Assembly (NCBI RefSeq): GCF_000340215.1
Contig: NW_006921532.1
Coordinates: 6,910,550-6,974,549, forward strand
Length of the DNA: 64,000 bases
DNA from: Pseudocercospora fijiensis CIRAD86
Lineage: Eukaryota; Ascomycota; Dothideomycetes; Mycosphaerellales; Mycosphaerellaceae
Direction of reading: 5' to 3'
Positions 12,514 to 23,900 of this stretch are shown here, piece after piece (position 1 is the first letter of the stretch; each line of letters begins with the position of its first letter). Made by a program: the position numbers and the translations under genes. The notes beneath the pieces were generated by a model, which was given only the letters and a program-made list of their open reading frames with translations, did not search any database and had not been told where the DNA came from.

Positions 12514-13290
12514 GGTATATGCTTAGATATAGTTATAGAGACTTGTCGCCGCTAATATATATAGCAAATTCGAGCTTATACTTACCTCGAAGTCTAGCAG
12601 GGTAAGCATAAGGCTAGCCTTATCTATGCTTATACTAATGCGCGTAGGTTAATAGGACGCTTACGAACAACGACTTTAAAAGGCGCTTCCCTAATATAGC
12701 CGTACCCTATAATACTTATAAGGCTGCCGGTGCGAAGACGAGTATACCTATCTATCCGTTTTAGTCTATTAGTATACTAACGGATATATAGACTGCAAAT
12801 GGGGTAACTATACCTACGAGAATATAAAGGCATACGTACTCTAATCTATAGCTATACCTACGCGTATAGACAAGAGTACCGTAGGGCTCGTACCGGGAAA
12901 AGGGATTCGTTAGGGAATTAGATAGCTATACGCATACGACCGGTTATAGCTATAGCTCGCGCCTTGATTTAGCTTTACGCTAGCTAATGTTTGGCTTAGC
13001 GGCGGGAAGAGTATATAGATTAACATCCTATAGCGTTTAGTATAGAGTGATTTATATACAGACCTATGCGCTAACCTATACGTATAGCAAGGTTTATACT
13101 ACTGCTTATAGTATAGCTCGTATATAGAGGCATAGCTTACGTTATACTATTTTCTGCAACTTTTTTTAATCGCTAAGACGTACTTTAGCTAGCGTCGACC
13201 GAGCTACCGGCGGGTAGCGGGAGTTTTATATATACGGCTATTGCTATACTTATACGTCTAGCTATAGCTCTGTTTACTCGATACCCTCTC
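12514..13290. other. Unassigned RIP-decayed sequence
   Basis: AT-rich sequence with many ATAGCTATA-type motifs. Nothing was recognised. Confidence 0.4.
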
Positions 13291-13295
13291 TAACC

Positions 13296-14490
13296 TTATA
13301 TATATATTAATAGAAATATTATCTCTAATATAATTATTATAGTTAAAGCTTAGTTTTGTCCTACTTTATTATCCCTTTACGCATACCTATGTACTAGCGA
13401 TTAGGCACTCCCTATTCTATGCGAGAAACTATATAGGTATGCACATATCTCCTGCTATAGATATGCGCCCCTTCTTCCGTTTTAGTAATAAAGGCTTAGT
13501 ATTATTTTATATTAGTATAAGATTATTACGCTAGTGTAATATAAAGTAAATAGTTTAACTTGTTTACCTATATAGTAGAAGACCCTATATATATATAGCT
13601 AAAAAGATCTTTTTATTTTTATATTTATACTTGTTAATAATACTCTATAGCTATTACATTTTATGTTATTACGATATCGCTCTCTCTCTAAATTTTCTCG
13701 TTATATATATATTAATAGAAATGTTATCTCTAATATAATTATTATAGTTAAAGCTTAGTTTTGTCCTACTTTATTATCCCTTTACGTATTATTCTATATA
13801 AGACACTATATAGGTATGCACATATCTCACGCTATAGATATGCGTCTGTTCTTCCGTTTTAGTAATAAAGGCTTAGTATTATTTTATATTAGTATAAGAT
13901 TATTACGCTAGTGTAATATAAAGTAAATAGTTTAACTTGTTTGCCTATATAGTAGAAGACCCTATATATATATAGCTAAAAAGATCTTTTTATTTTTTTA
14001 GATCTATACTTATTAATAATACTCTATAGCTATTATATTTTATATTATTACGATATCGCTCTCTCTCTAAATCTTCTCGTTATATATATATTAATAGAGA
14101 TATTATCTCTAATATAATTATTATAGTTAAAGCTTAGTTTTATCCTACTTTATTATCCCTTTACGTATTATTCTATATAAGACACTACATAGGTATGCAC
14201 ATATCTCACGCTACAGATATGCGTCTGTTCTTCCGTTTTAGTAATAAAGGCTTAGTATTATTTTATATTAGTATAAGATTATTACGCTAGTGTAATATAA
14301 AGTAAATAGTTTAACTTGTTTGCCTATATAGTAGAAGACCCTATATATATATATAGCTAAAAAGATCTTTTTATTTTTTTAGATCTATACTTATTAATAA
14401 TACTCTATAGCTATTACATTTTACGTTATTACGATATCGCTCTCTCTCTAAATTTTCTCGTTATATATATTAATACAAATATTACTTATC
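13296..14490. repeat. ~380-405-bp satellite, three tandem units plus partial fourth
   Basis: Units begin at about 13296, 13701 and 14080, each with TTATATATATATTAATAG. A divergent partial fourth starts at 14461. Shared blocks include AAAGCTTAGTTTTGTCCTAC, CTTCCGTTTTAGTAATAAAG, TTATTACGCTAGTGTAATAT and GCTAAAAAGATCTTTTTATT. Units 2 and 3 (379 and 381 bp) are nearly identical, and unit 1 is longer (405 bp). Confidence 0.9.
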
Positions 14491-14929
14491 TCTACTACTA
14501 TTATTCTAGTTACTACCTCTATTCTGTATACGGCTGCGTATAGGTATGCGCATACCTTACGCTTTAGGCATGCGCCTACATTTCCTTTTAGTAATAAAGG
14601 CTTAATATTATTTCAATATTAGGGTAATTTTAGCCTAGTTTATCTACCCTTTAAACATACCTATACGCTTACGATAAGGCTCTCCCTCGAGTTATGCCTG
14701 TATATATATGCTCGACTATGTCTATATACGTAATATATGCTAAAAAGATGTTAATATAACCTATATATATAGCTATCTCCGACCCTCTCTTAACTAGCGA
14801 GCTATCTCGTCGTATACCCGTAGCTGCGCCCGTAGATACTCCGCCTATAAACTAGCGATCTCTGCTAGTATTAGCGGATATATTAAGGTAGGTTGTATAA
14901 CCGGAGGCATTAAGGAAGGCATTATCGCG

Positions 14930-15165
14930 GCTATTAGTATAGCTATTAGGGGCTGCATTAGCTATCCTATCGGTAGCTATATTAGCTGTCCTATCGGTAG
15001 CTGCATTAGCTATCCTATCGGTAGCTGCATTAGCTGTCCTATCGGTAGCTGCATTAGCTGTCCTATCGGTAGCTATATTAGCTGTCCTATCAGTAGCTGC
15101 ATTAGCTATCCTATTAGTAGCTATATTAGCGGCATTGTTAGTAGCTATATTAGCTATCTAATTAT
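14930..15165. repeat. 24-bp minisatellite, about nine units
   Basis: Unit ATTAGCTGTCCTATCGGTAG plus CTGC, repeated with transition-type variation. On the minus strand each unit encodes eight residues, AATDRTAN, so it may be a repeated C-terminal tail of the minus-strand frame that lies at higher coordinates. Confidence 0.85.
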
Positions 15166-15169
15166 CGGC

Positions 15170-18100
15170 TAGTTATAGCTAGGGACAATTCGGGTTTAAT
15201 CTTAAAGTTAAATCCCGTCTTAAGACATATCTATAGGCGTACCTATAGGCGTTCTAATACAGCTAGGTCCTAATATAGCGGTGTTAGTAACTAATCTCTA
15301 GTTTCCCCTTTCTCTAGGCGTAGGAACGCGTAAAGGTAGAGGTATACTTTCCGTACTCGCTCGCTTTCGTCGCCGGCTAGTAATCTCTAGTTTAGGATCT
15401 CGGATAGGGATTATATATAGGCGAATCCCGGGTAGTAGGCTTAGGCGTTGTAACGGTCGTAGGGCGGGCGTAGGGCTTAGACTTCCGGTTAGGCGTTATA
15501 ACGGTCGTAGATATAGCGGTAGGCTAGGCTCGATATCCTATAATTGTAAACGTGTTTCCTATTCTAGGAGGGTCCTCCGGGTAGGAATTGTTCTAACCTA
15601 AGCTCTAGCGGCGCGATGCGCATTATTAACCCTAGTAGTACGCTTATCCTTACTATTACTCCTATGCTTATAGAGATTGCTAGAGGCCTGCTCTTAGTAC
15701 GCTAGCCTTACAGCCTTTTCCTGTTTATATCTAGTCTTCTTTACAACTACGGCTATTAGTACGGGCATAAATCTGCTAATAGGTAGCTCTTACCTTGCTT
15801 CTATAGTGCCCTCTCGTATCTAGACTAGATAGAGACATTTACTAACGTATGCTTTACGCGGTAGTCGGTCTAACCCTAGAACTAATCGACATCGCGTATA
15901 TCTATAGTCGTAGCTCTAGAAATACCTATTATTAAAGGTAGGTCGGTTCCGAATAAGTATAACTTATATCCCGTCTGTTCGTTAGTATTTGTATCCGCCC
16001 GTCTACTTCTATATATGTCCTTGTTTATAAGCGTATACTCGGGGTTAAGCGCGGCTATAATAATATCGTTTTTCTTATTCGTCGCCTAGTTATAGAGATC
16101 TTTGTTCCGGGACCCTATATACATTAGCGAATGTCTATAGCTATATATATAGACGTACGTTAGAGGATGCCGATAATCGTATAGTACTCTTACCTACTCG
16201 GAGCGTCGATAAGGGATAGTATATCTTCTCGCTCTTTTATAGTAACCCTACTACGCTATTTGCTTATAACCTTATCTACGTTCCTAATAAAGTGTATACG
16301 ATAGAGCATAAGTATATACTATAGGTAATACTCTGCTATATAGAAGGGGTCGATTTCGTATAGGTAGAGACTAAGGCCTATAGGTTAGTATAGGTACGGG
16401 CATAGGCTAGGGCATAGATACTAGCATATTGGTACCCGAGCTAATCGACTGCGACATAGTGCTACCCGTCCGTATCCCCGTAGATATATACCTACCTATA
16501 TCTGCCTATACCTACGATAGCCGCTAAGGTCGTAAATAGGCGCTTCTATACGAGATAATATATCTAATTAGTATTCTTCTCGTTACAGATAACCCGAGCT
16601 AAGGTAAAGACTATCTTATTAGCAGGTATATAGCTATAGGTTAGCCTATATATACGCTTTCTATTCTGACCTAACTTAACCGCAAAGATAACCTCGTTTG
16701 TGTTAGATCCTACGATACGTTTATAGGATATATCGACGTCGAATAACTAGAGAGACGTAAAGATCTCTGCTTGTTCCCTATAAAAGTATACTACTATCTA
16801 TATGCCTATAGGGGAGATATATACGTCTTAGATATATTGCTACTAAATTAGCGTATATTAGCATCTATAGCTATAGATAAGGACGTATAGTCTTCGGGTT
16901 GAGTTTCTGCTATTTGTATACCTATTCTACTACGTTAATATCGCGAAGGTAACTATACTCCGTATACTTAAGCTTTACTATTATCGCGGTTAAGCGCGAA
17001 GTATTGTTTAAAGCAATATAGAGCTTAGCAAGTAATAGTACCCCTTTTTTATTAAGGAACTGCTATAATATCGGATAGACCTAGAATCGGGCTAAGGACT
17101 ACGTAAGCGGAAGTCTATAGGTATAGCTATATATATACCCGTTGTTAGGTCCGGCGAAATGCACTTCTTAATTAATTCCTTTAGCTCTTCCTCGATAAGA
17201 GTAGGGACTTTCGTCGGAGGGGGTAGTATATACGTATATTTGCCCCGAGATACGATTATTATATAGGGCGTCCTTATAGGATCGCGCGGGACGATAAAAT
17301 CGAACTTAACCTTACACTCTTACGTAACGAGCTTGCCCTGCCCTTATAGGTAATCGACTTCTACGCGGTATTAGCTAATCTATGCCTATAGGTCTAGACG
17401 TACCTACGGTATGTCGTATAAACTACCTTTGTCGGCTTAACAACCGTATAAACGTTAGTCGGACCTGCTAGTAGATTTTGGAAGAAGTCTTTAAGTATAT
17501 CGATTAACTATTTCCCTTCTTTTAGAATAACTTAGTAGAAGCATAATAGTCGTAGGTATATATAGTAGTTAGTATATACGAGTAAGTACTAGTAATAACT
17601 AGCTAGCGTCTATACAGTTAGCTATAGATATGCCTATATATATAACTAATTACTTATAGGCGTCTCTGCCTCCTCGTACGTTAAACTATAATCTTCGCGT
17701 TAATCGTCGTAGGCTTTTCTCGACCGGAATCTTGCTTGTGCTATATACTAAAGCCTATGCCCGTAGGTTAGTACTCGGTAAACTATCTAACTACGGATAT
17801 ATATACGTATGTAAGTTCTCTACCTAGTATTGCGTCTCTTCTCCTCTTAGTACGAATATCCTTACGAGCGGAGGTATAGAATTAACCCTCTAGTTTAGGT
17901 ACTCGTCCGTAAGGCGATAGTACGTAGCGCCCTCCCGGAGATATAAGCAAGTATATTAATATATCTTAATACCGCTACAATTCTTCCGTACCCGAATATA
18001 GGATACGCTATTAAAGTACGACGCTTTAGTTTCTTTCGAGGAATAGGGCTACCTTGCCCTATATTGTATCTAATATATATTAGTATATATATAACAATAT

Positions 18101-18490
18101 ACACGCCTATATATACTCTATATTTAAGAACGGCTAGAATCTTTATAACGTTCTCTAGGATAAGATCGGTATAGTTATAGTAATCCGCAAGTAGAACGAC
18201 ATATATATAGCTATAGTTATAACTACTTAGGTATTCTAGTATCGTAGTAATATGTTCGATATACTTAATAGAAAGCGGGGCATATATAGCATTTGTAATA
18301 AGGGTAGGCCCGGGTCGAGGAAGTAGCTAAGTCTTATTAGAAAGTATAGACATACTATTAGCTATAGCTAAGCCTATAATGTTGCTTTCTAGCTGCTTAT
18401 CTTCTATAGCCTCTAAGGCGATACGATCTTCTTCCGCAAGTATTCCTAACGTAAAGACATTAGAGGCCTATATCTCGGTAAGCTAAAGGG
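15170..18490 (-). pseudogene. Decayed unidentified coding sequence, minus strand
   Basis: Reading the minus strand through TAA/TAG gives long protein-like runs. At 18,060-18,480 there is a continuous stretch including EEDRIALEAIEDKQLESN and YVVLLADYYNYTDLILENV. At 17,700-18,000 there are LREGATYYRLTDEYLN and RIFVLRGEETQY. At 16,300-16,620 there are GDTDG and YQYASIYALAYARTYTN. The runs look like one or more transposon-encoded proteins. I cannot name the family. Element A is inserted at 18,508, and minus-strand coding sequence resumes beyond it at 45,104. Confidence 0.45.
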
Positions 18491-18507
18491 TATATATATC
18501 TATATAC

Positions 18508-18695
18508 TATTAGAGGCTACACGTAATTAGTATGTAACTAGCTCGAGTGAAGCTAGGGTCTTAGTGCCTTAGGCAGGGCTTAGCGCTTAGCGTTAGGTTA
18601 ACTAGCCTGCCTTCCTCCTTCTCCTCCTAGTTCTCTATCGAATACTACTCGTACCTACTACTACCCTATCTACCTACTAATAAACCCTTCTTATA
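18508..18695 (+). repeat. 5' LTR of element A
   Basis: 188 bp, starting TATTAGAGGC (probably TGTTAG before RIP) and ending CTTCTTATA. It matches the 3' LTR at 44916-45103 and is about as similar to the 198-bp LTRs of B in its central part. Confidence 0.92.
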
Positions 18696-18759
18696 TAGTA
18701 TTCGATCTACCCTTTAAGGGCAGTAGCTAGATAGTCCTTATTTCAAGCTTTTAGCGGTA

Positions 18760-19426
18760 TAGCTACGAACAAGACTAATCTAACTATATTGCGCCTAAAG
18801 AACGGGACCTATACGTACTATTCTATTAAAACAACCGTACTAACTGTTAAGCAAGGCCTTCTATACGGCCTATTATACTAAGTCAAGTATACTAGACCGA
18901 TATCTACTAATTCCGCTATATCCGTATCTTAGGGGCTAACAATACATTATTAGTATCGCCCCTTATAATAGCCGGTTTATTACGAAACAATAACCGTGCT
19001 GCCGCTAGCAGCGCTAGCAATAACAATACTAGTAGCACAGTGCCTACCGAAGTACCTACTAAAGTGCCTACTAAAGCACCTACTAAAGAGCCTACTACTA
19101 GGCCTGCCGAAGAACCTATAGTTCTAGGCAATAATCTAGAATTGCCTATTAACGACATTCTTAACAATATTGTTAATCGACGATGTAGCTAACTAGCCTT
19201 CGGGCCCTAACTAGTAGGGAGACTTTAAGAAGCTACTCAAAACAGGCTTACTGCCCTACGTTAAGAGTAGTAGCTAAAAGATAACCTCCTCGAGCTTCGC
19301 CGCCTTTAGGGGGCCCTAACAACTAATACTAAGCCGATAGCAGGGCCTTCTTTACTACCCGTTATAGTCTAAAAGAAGGATACTAAACTTAAGGACTGTA
19401 CCGTATTTAATAGCTCTAGCCGAAAG
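18760..19426 (+). pseudogene. Element A gag, 5' part
   Basis: Plus-strand gag frame. It includes IIAGLLRNNNRAAASSAS, a Pro-Thr-Lys repeat region (PTEVPTKVPTKAPTKEP) and LELPINDILNNIVNRR at 18,950-19,190. The equivalent frame is found on the minus strand of B at 25,915-26,200. It is cut at 19,426 by insertion of B and resumes at 26,627. Confidence 0.85.
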
Positions 19427-19624
19427 TGTGAGAAGGGTTATATTAGCAGGTAGATAGGGTAGTGGTAGGTACGAGTAGTATTCGATAAGGAGCTAGAAGG
19501 AGAGGGAGGAAGGTAGGCAAGTTGGCCTACTGCTAAGCGCTAAGCCCTGCCTAAGGTATCGAGACCCTAGCTTCACTCGAGCCCGGTTATATACCAATCA
19601 CGTATAACCTCTTTAGTCCTAATA
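19427..19624 (-). repeat. 3' LTR of element B
   Basis: 198 bp. It begins TGTGAGAAGGG and ends CTAATA in window orientation. It adjoins the purine tract GAAGGGAAGCG (minus strand) at about 19,627-19,637. Confidence 0.94.
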
Positions 19625-20859
19625 TACGCTTCCCTTCTAAAGGCCGCGCCCTCGTAGCCGGTCTTTGTTCTAGCCTTAACCTCTATTGCTACTAACTTAG
19701 CAGGTCTAATAAGCCGCTTAGTCCGCGCTAAATCGAACGCACAACTACCGATTATGTAACTATATCAAACTTTACCTCTAATAATACAATGTACAACTCC
19801 AACTGCGCTATCTCTATATACAATGAACTATAAAGTAATATATATCTATAAGAATTAAGAGCCATCGACTAATTACAATACGAGCGCGTCTTCCCTACTG
19901 TAATAGGTAGACGTACGAGGTATTGCAGCACTGCCTCCGTTCTAAGTAATGTCGTACGAGTTCTTTGCGTCTACTCTAACAGACCTAGAAATGTCCGCTC
20001 CGAGGGTTTATCCGTTCCGAGGGTTGTTCTTATTATTATAAGGGCTATTATTTACTGTCGTAGTTTCGCTAGCCTAAATTGGTTAGGTTTGGCAGCCTTT
20101 AAGTGTTAACCAATTATATCTTTTTAAAAAACTTAGTTCTTCTAGTTTCTATAGGTAAAGGCTATTATAAGTATAGTAGTAGAGGTTCGCCTCGCTTAAA
20201 GGGTCGGAAAGATCGAGGAGTAACCTATTGTCCGTAAGATCGACCCTAGCTAGCTTAGCTCTATAGTTTTGCCCTTAGTTAGTCTATTAGTCGCTTAATC
20301 TTTTAACTTAGTTAAAGTTTTAACTTGGCCTCAAAGTTTTAATTAAACCTTTAACAGGCTTAAGGCTTTAATCAAAGTTTTGATTAAGGGTGCCTTAGGC
20401 TCGTAGTGTAGGTAAGGTTGTGTCTATAGGCGCAGCGATAATAGCAAGTAATATTGACAATAGTAGCGCTAGTCGTCTTAGCGCTAACTTTACCTTGCTT
20501 TCGATTTCCTTCTTCGACTAATAATACACTCGGCAACACCGTTACTAATATAGCTATATCCTTCCTTTCTTAAATAGTAACACACTCCGCAACACCGTTA
20601 CTAACATAGCCGCGCCGGCCGCGCCGTTACAAGCGCGACGCCGTCCTTGCCGACCGCCTAGGCCCCGAGGCCTCGACAGAATAAAGGAGCAAGAGGGGGA
20701 CCTATAGGGCGCGTTAGTAAAGAGGTGGATTCCTTAGAAGAGTATGCGATTAATTGACGCGTCGTAGCGTGCTTGTTAACACTCGGTGCGCGTTTACTAT
20801 AGTAGTGTAGTCTTATTGTCTCTCGTTACTAACAATTGCTTGTAGCTAATTAGTTAGCT
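19625..20859. other. Long 3' untranslated region of element B
   Basis: About 1.2 kb between the border palindrome and the 3' LTR. It holds a direct repeat of GCAACACCGTTACTAA (near 20,533 and 20,590) and a GC-rich GCCGCGCCGGCCGCGCCG block. Element A has the same region at 43,695-44,915. No coding frame was recognised. Confidence 0.6.
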
Positions 20860-20882
20860 AATAGTACCCCGGGGGTAGCATT
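20860..20882. repeat. 23-nt border palindrome, copy 1 (element B)
   Basis: Near-palindrome of the form AATGCTACCCC-N-complement. It lies 23 nt beyond the pol stop codon of B (20906-20908, minus strand). Confidence 0.85.
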
Positions 20883-20905
20883 AATCCTAGGCCTTAATAG
20901 TGACA

Positions 20906-23900
20906 TTATAAGCTTTTAGTCTTCTTCTTGTTCTTTACACTAGTCTAATACTTATCTAACAACTCAGTTATGTCTTTAAAAGAGTCTTTAGCTTCCTACG
21001 AGTCCTATTTAGGTGAATAGCCTTGCTATCTTAGTAGGTACTCCTTCTTGCCTTGCCTAGTACGATGCTATAGGATACGTTCTACAGACTACAGCTCTTT
21101 ACTATTAGCTAAGACTTCTTCTAACTTAGTAGGCGCTTTATCGCCTTCGCGCTAGTAGTATAGTTTAAGGAGGGAGATATAGAAGGTGTTATAGATAGTG
21201 TAATAGGGTAGAAGCTATAACTAGTAGGCCTAGCTATTGCCCTTCGGTTCTCGGATGCGAAATAGGCTAATGTATCTTAGTGCGAGCTTAGGCCTTGTTT
21301 TGCCGTTAGGTAATAGGTGCTTGCGGATACAGAGGTTCTTAGTACTTAGCATAACTATATCGCCTTATTTGAAGGTTATCGGCGTATAGTGCTTGTCGTA
21401 GTAGGTCTTTTAGTACTCTTAAGCCTTTGTCAACTTCTCGGCCATCTCGGTATAGATTTCTCGCATCTTCTAGATACGTTCTATTGCCGCTAGTGTCTCT
21501 AGTACTTAACGCGCTTCTCTTTCCTTGCGCTCGGCCTCGAGCGAGGTAAATAGATCTTATAGCAACGCGGCGTTTTGACCTATTATAGCTATATATAGTA
21601 AAACCTTAGTTAATAAGTATATACTGTTGTTGTATACGAATTCTATAGGCTGTAGGAGATTGACCTAATCCTTAGGATTCTCGTTAATGTAACTACGCAG
21701 GTACTGCTATAGGGTGGCATTCTGCCTCTCTATTTAACCGTTAGTCTATAGATAGAAGGCTGTTAATAGCCGATGCTTCAGTCTTAGCTATAGGCATATT
21801 TCGCTCTAATAGTGCGATATGAATGTCGTGCCCCTATCGGAGACTATCCCCTTAGGGGTTCCCTAATAGGTATAGAAGATGTTAGTCTATAGCGCCTCTA
21901 CTATATTAATAGCAGTCCAATCCTTACGCGCCGGGATGTATCGAGCGCCTTTAGTGAATCGATCTACTATAACAAGGATAGCATTATATACATCCTTGCT
22001 GCCCCTACGATTAGTAGGAGGAAGGCCTATAATAAAGTCTATTATAAGCTTAGCAAATGGTTTCTTTAGAATAGGGAGCGAGGACAACTCGCCGAACGGT
22101 AAGTGCTTCGGTGCTTTAACTCGCTAGTATACTATATAGGTCTGTATATACTCCTTTATATGCCGCTTACTATTTAGCTAGTAGTATGTGCGCGATAGTA
22201 ACTCGTACGACCTCTCTATGCTATAGTGACTAGCGAGCTTACTATTATAGTGCCTCTTTAAAAGCTCTTATCGGATCGATTATTTAGCGGGGATATAGTA
22301 TCTGCCCTTGAACTTTAAGTAACCTTTATCGTCGATCGACTAGTTGTTACTCTTGCTAGATCGAGTCGCCCGTCTACTTACAAGCTTATTAATGCGCTCG
22401 ATAGCAAAGGCGTCCCTCTACTAAGCACGCAACAGCTTATCTATAAACGATTAACTATCCCTATTTGTAAGGTCGTTTAATAGCATCCGTGCTATCGAAC
22501 GAGGTACGTATTATATGCATCTAATAGCACTAGTAGCCGGAACTACTGCAACCTCTTCTATAGTGCTATCGCTGTATAGGCTATTACTATAGATAGCAAT
22601 GTCTTTAATCGAGTTATTATAGCTCGAGCGATCTACGTCCTTTCTTTTAACGTATACTAGAAGAACGACAACTCCGCTATAGTATTTGTTGTCGCCGCGG
22701 GGTCCGGAAGTCCGCTTATCCTACGCTTGCTTATTAATAATACGGGCTATAGCAATCTTATACTATAGGGTTGGAAACAAAGAATTAATGTATTAGGTCT
22801 CGCTGTCGTAATTAGGTCGCCTCGATAGGCTATCGGTAGGGTTACTTACGCCTAGCCGGTATAATATATCAAAATCAAACCTAGCGAGGTAGACGGCCTA
22901 TCTAGCCTATCGACCTATAACCCTAGTAACCTTAGTAATACTACGGAGGTTGTTATAGTCTGTATAGACCTAAATGGTGTGCTATGCACTATCGAGATAG
23001 TGCCTCTAATGCTTAAAGGCCTCGACAATAGCTAGGAGCTCTTGCTCGTAGGTCTCGTAGCGACGCTCTATATCGATTATCTTTTGTAAAAAGAAGGCAA
23101 TCGGGTGCTAGTAATAGTCCTTATCTGATTGCTGTAACATAATAGCCGATATAGCGAACTGTAAAGCGTTAGTCTTAATACGGATCTGCTTGCTTAGTAT
23201 AAAATAGTATAGCAAGGGGACATTAGTAAAGCGTTGCTTTAGGCCGTTAAAAGCGGCTTGTACCCTGTTAGTCTATTTAAACTCCCTAGTTAGGTTAGCC
23301 TTAGTTTTAGTAAGCTCAGTTAGGGGCATTATATGCCGTAAATAGCCCTTAATAAAGCGGCGGTAGAAATTAGCGAAGCCGAGGAACGATTGAAGTTCCT
23401 TAATAGACGTAGGAACAGGCCATTTAGTAATAGTTTTAATCCGATTAGGATTAGCCTTAATACCCTTAGTTAAAATGAGGAAGCTAAGGAATAATACCTC
23501 TTTAGTAGCGAAGGTGCATTTAGAAGGTTTGCAATATAGTCTATAGGCTCGTAGGCGGTCGAGGACCTTGCGTACTACGGCCTAGTGTTCTGCAATATTA
23601 GGTAAATGTGTGTAAACTAGGATGTTATCTAGGTAAACTATATAGAGATAGTCTAATAGGCCCGAAAGGGCCCGATTAATATAGGACTAGAATGTAGTAG
23701 GGGCATTAGCTAGCCTAAATAGCATAACTAAGTACTCGAAATAGCTATAACGAGTGCGAAAGGCTGTCTTCTATTCATCGCCCTTACGAATACGGATGCG
23801 GTAATAGGCGTCCTTAATGTCTAATATAGTATAGTAGTAGGTACTAGAAAGGCGATCGAGGGTCTTATTAATAAGCGGAAGTAGACAGCGGTCTTTAATA

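Noticed and set aside
13296..14490. Interpreting the satellite units as LTRs
   Set aside because: The units are directly adjacent in tandem with no internal coding region between them.
17895..18104. 69-codon minus-strand ORF as a stand-alone gene
   Set aside because: Its phase differs from the longer decayed frame around it and it is Ile/Tyr-rich as random TA-rich sequence would be.
18916..19167. Minus-strand ORF of 83 codons with Val-Gly repeats
   Set aside because: It is the antisense shadow of the plus-strand Pro-Thr-Lys gag region of element A. The same shadow appears on the plus strand at 25,940-26,203 opposite gag of B.
21879..22127. Plus-strand ORF of 82 codons
   Set aside because: Antisense of the integrase core of element B (minus strand, 21,887-22,087 shows the DFIIGLPP motif).
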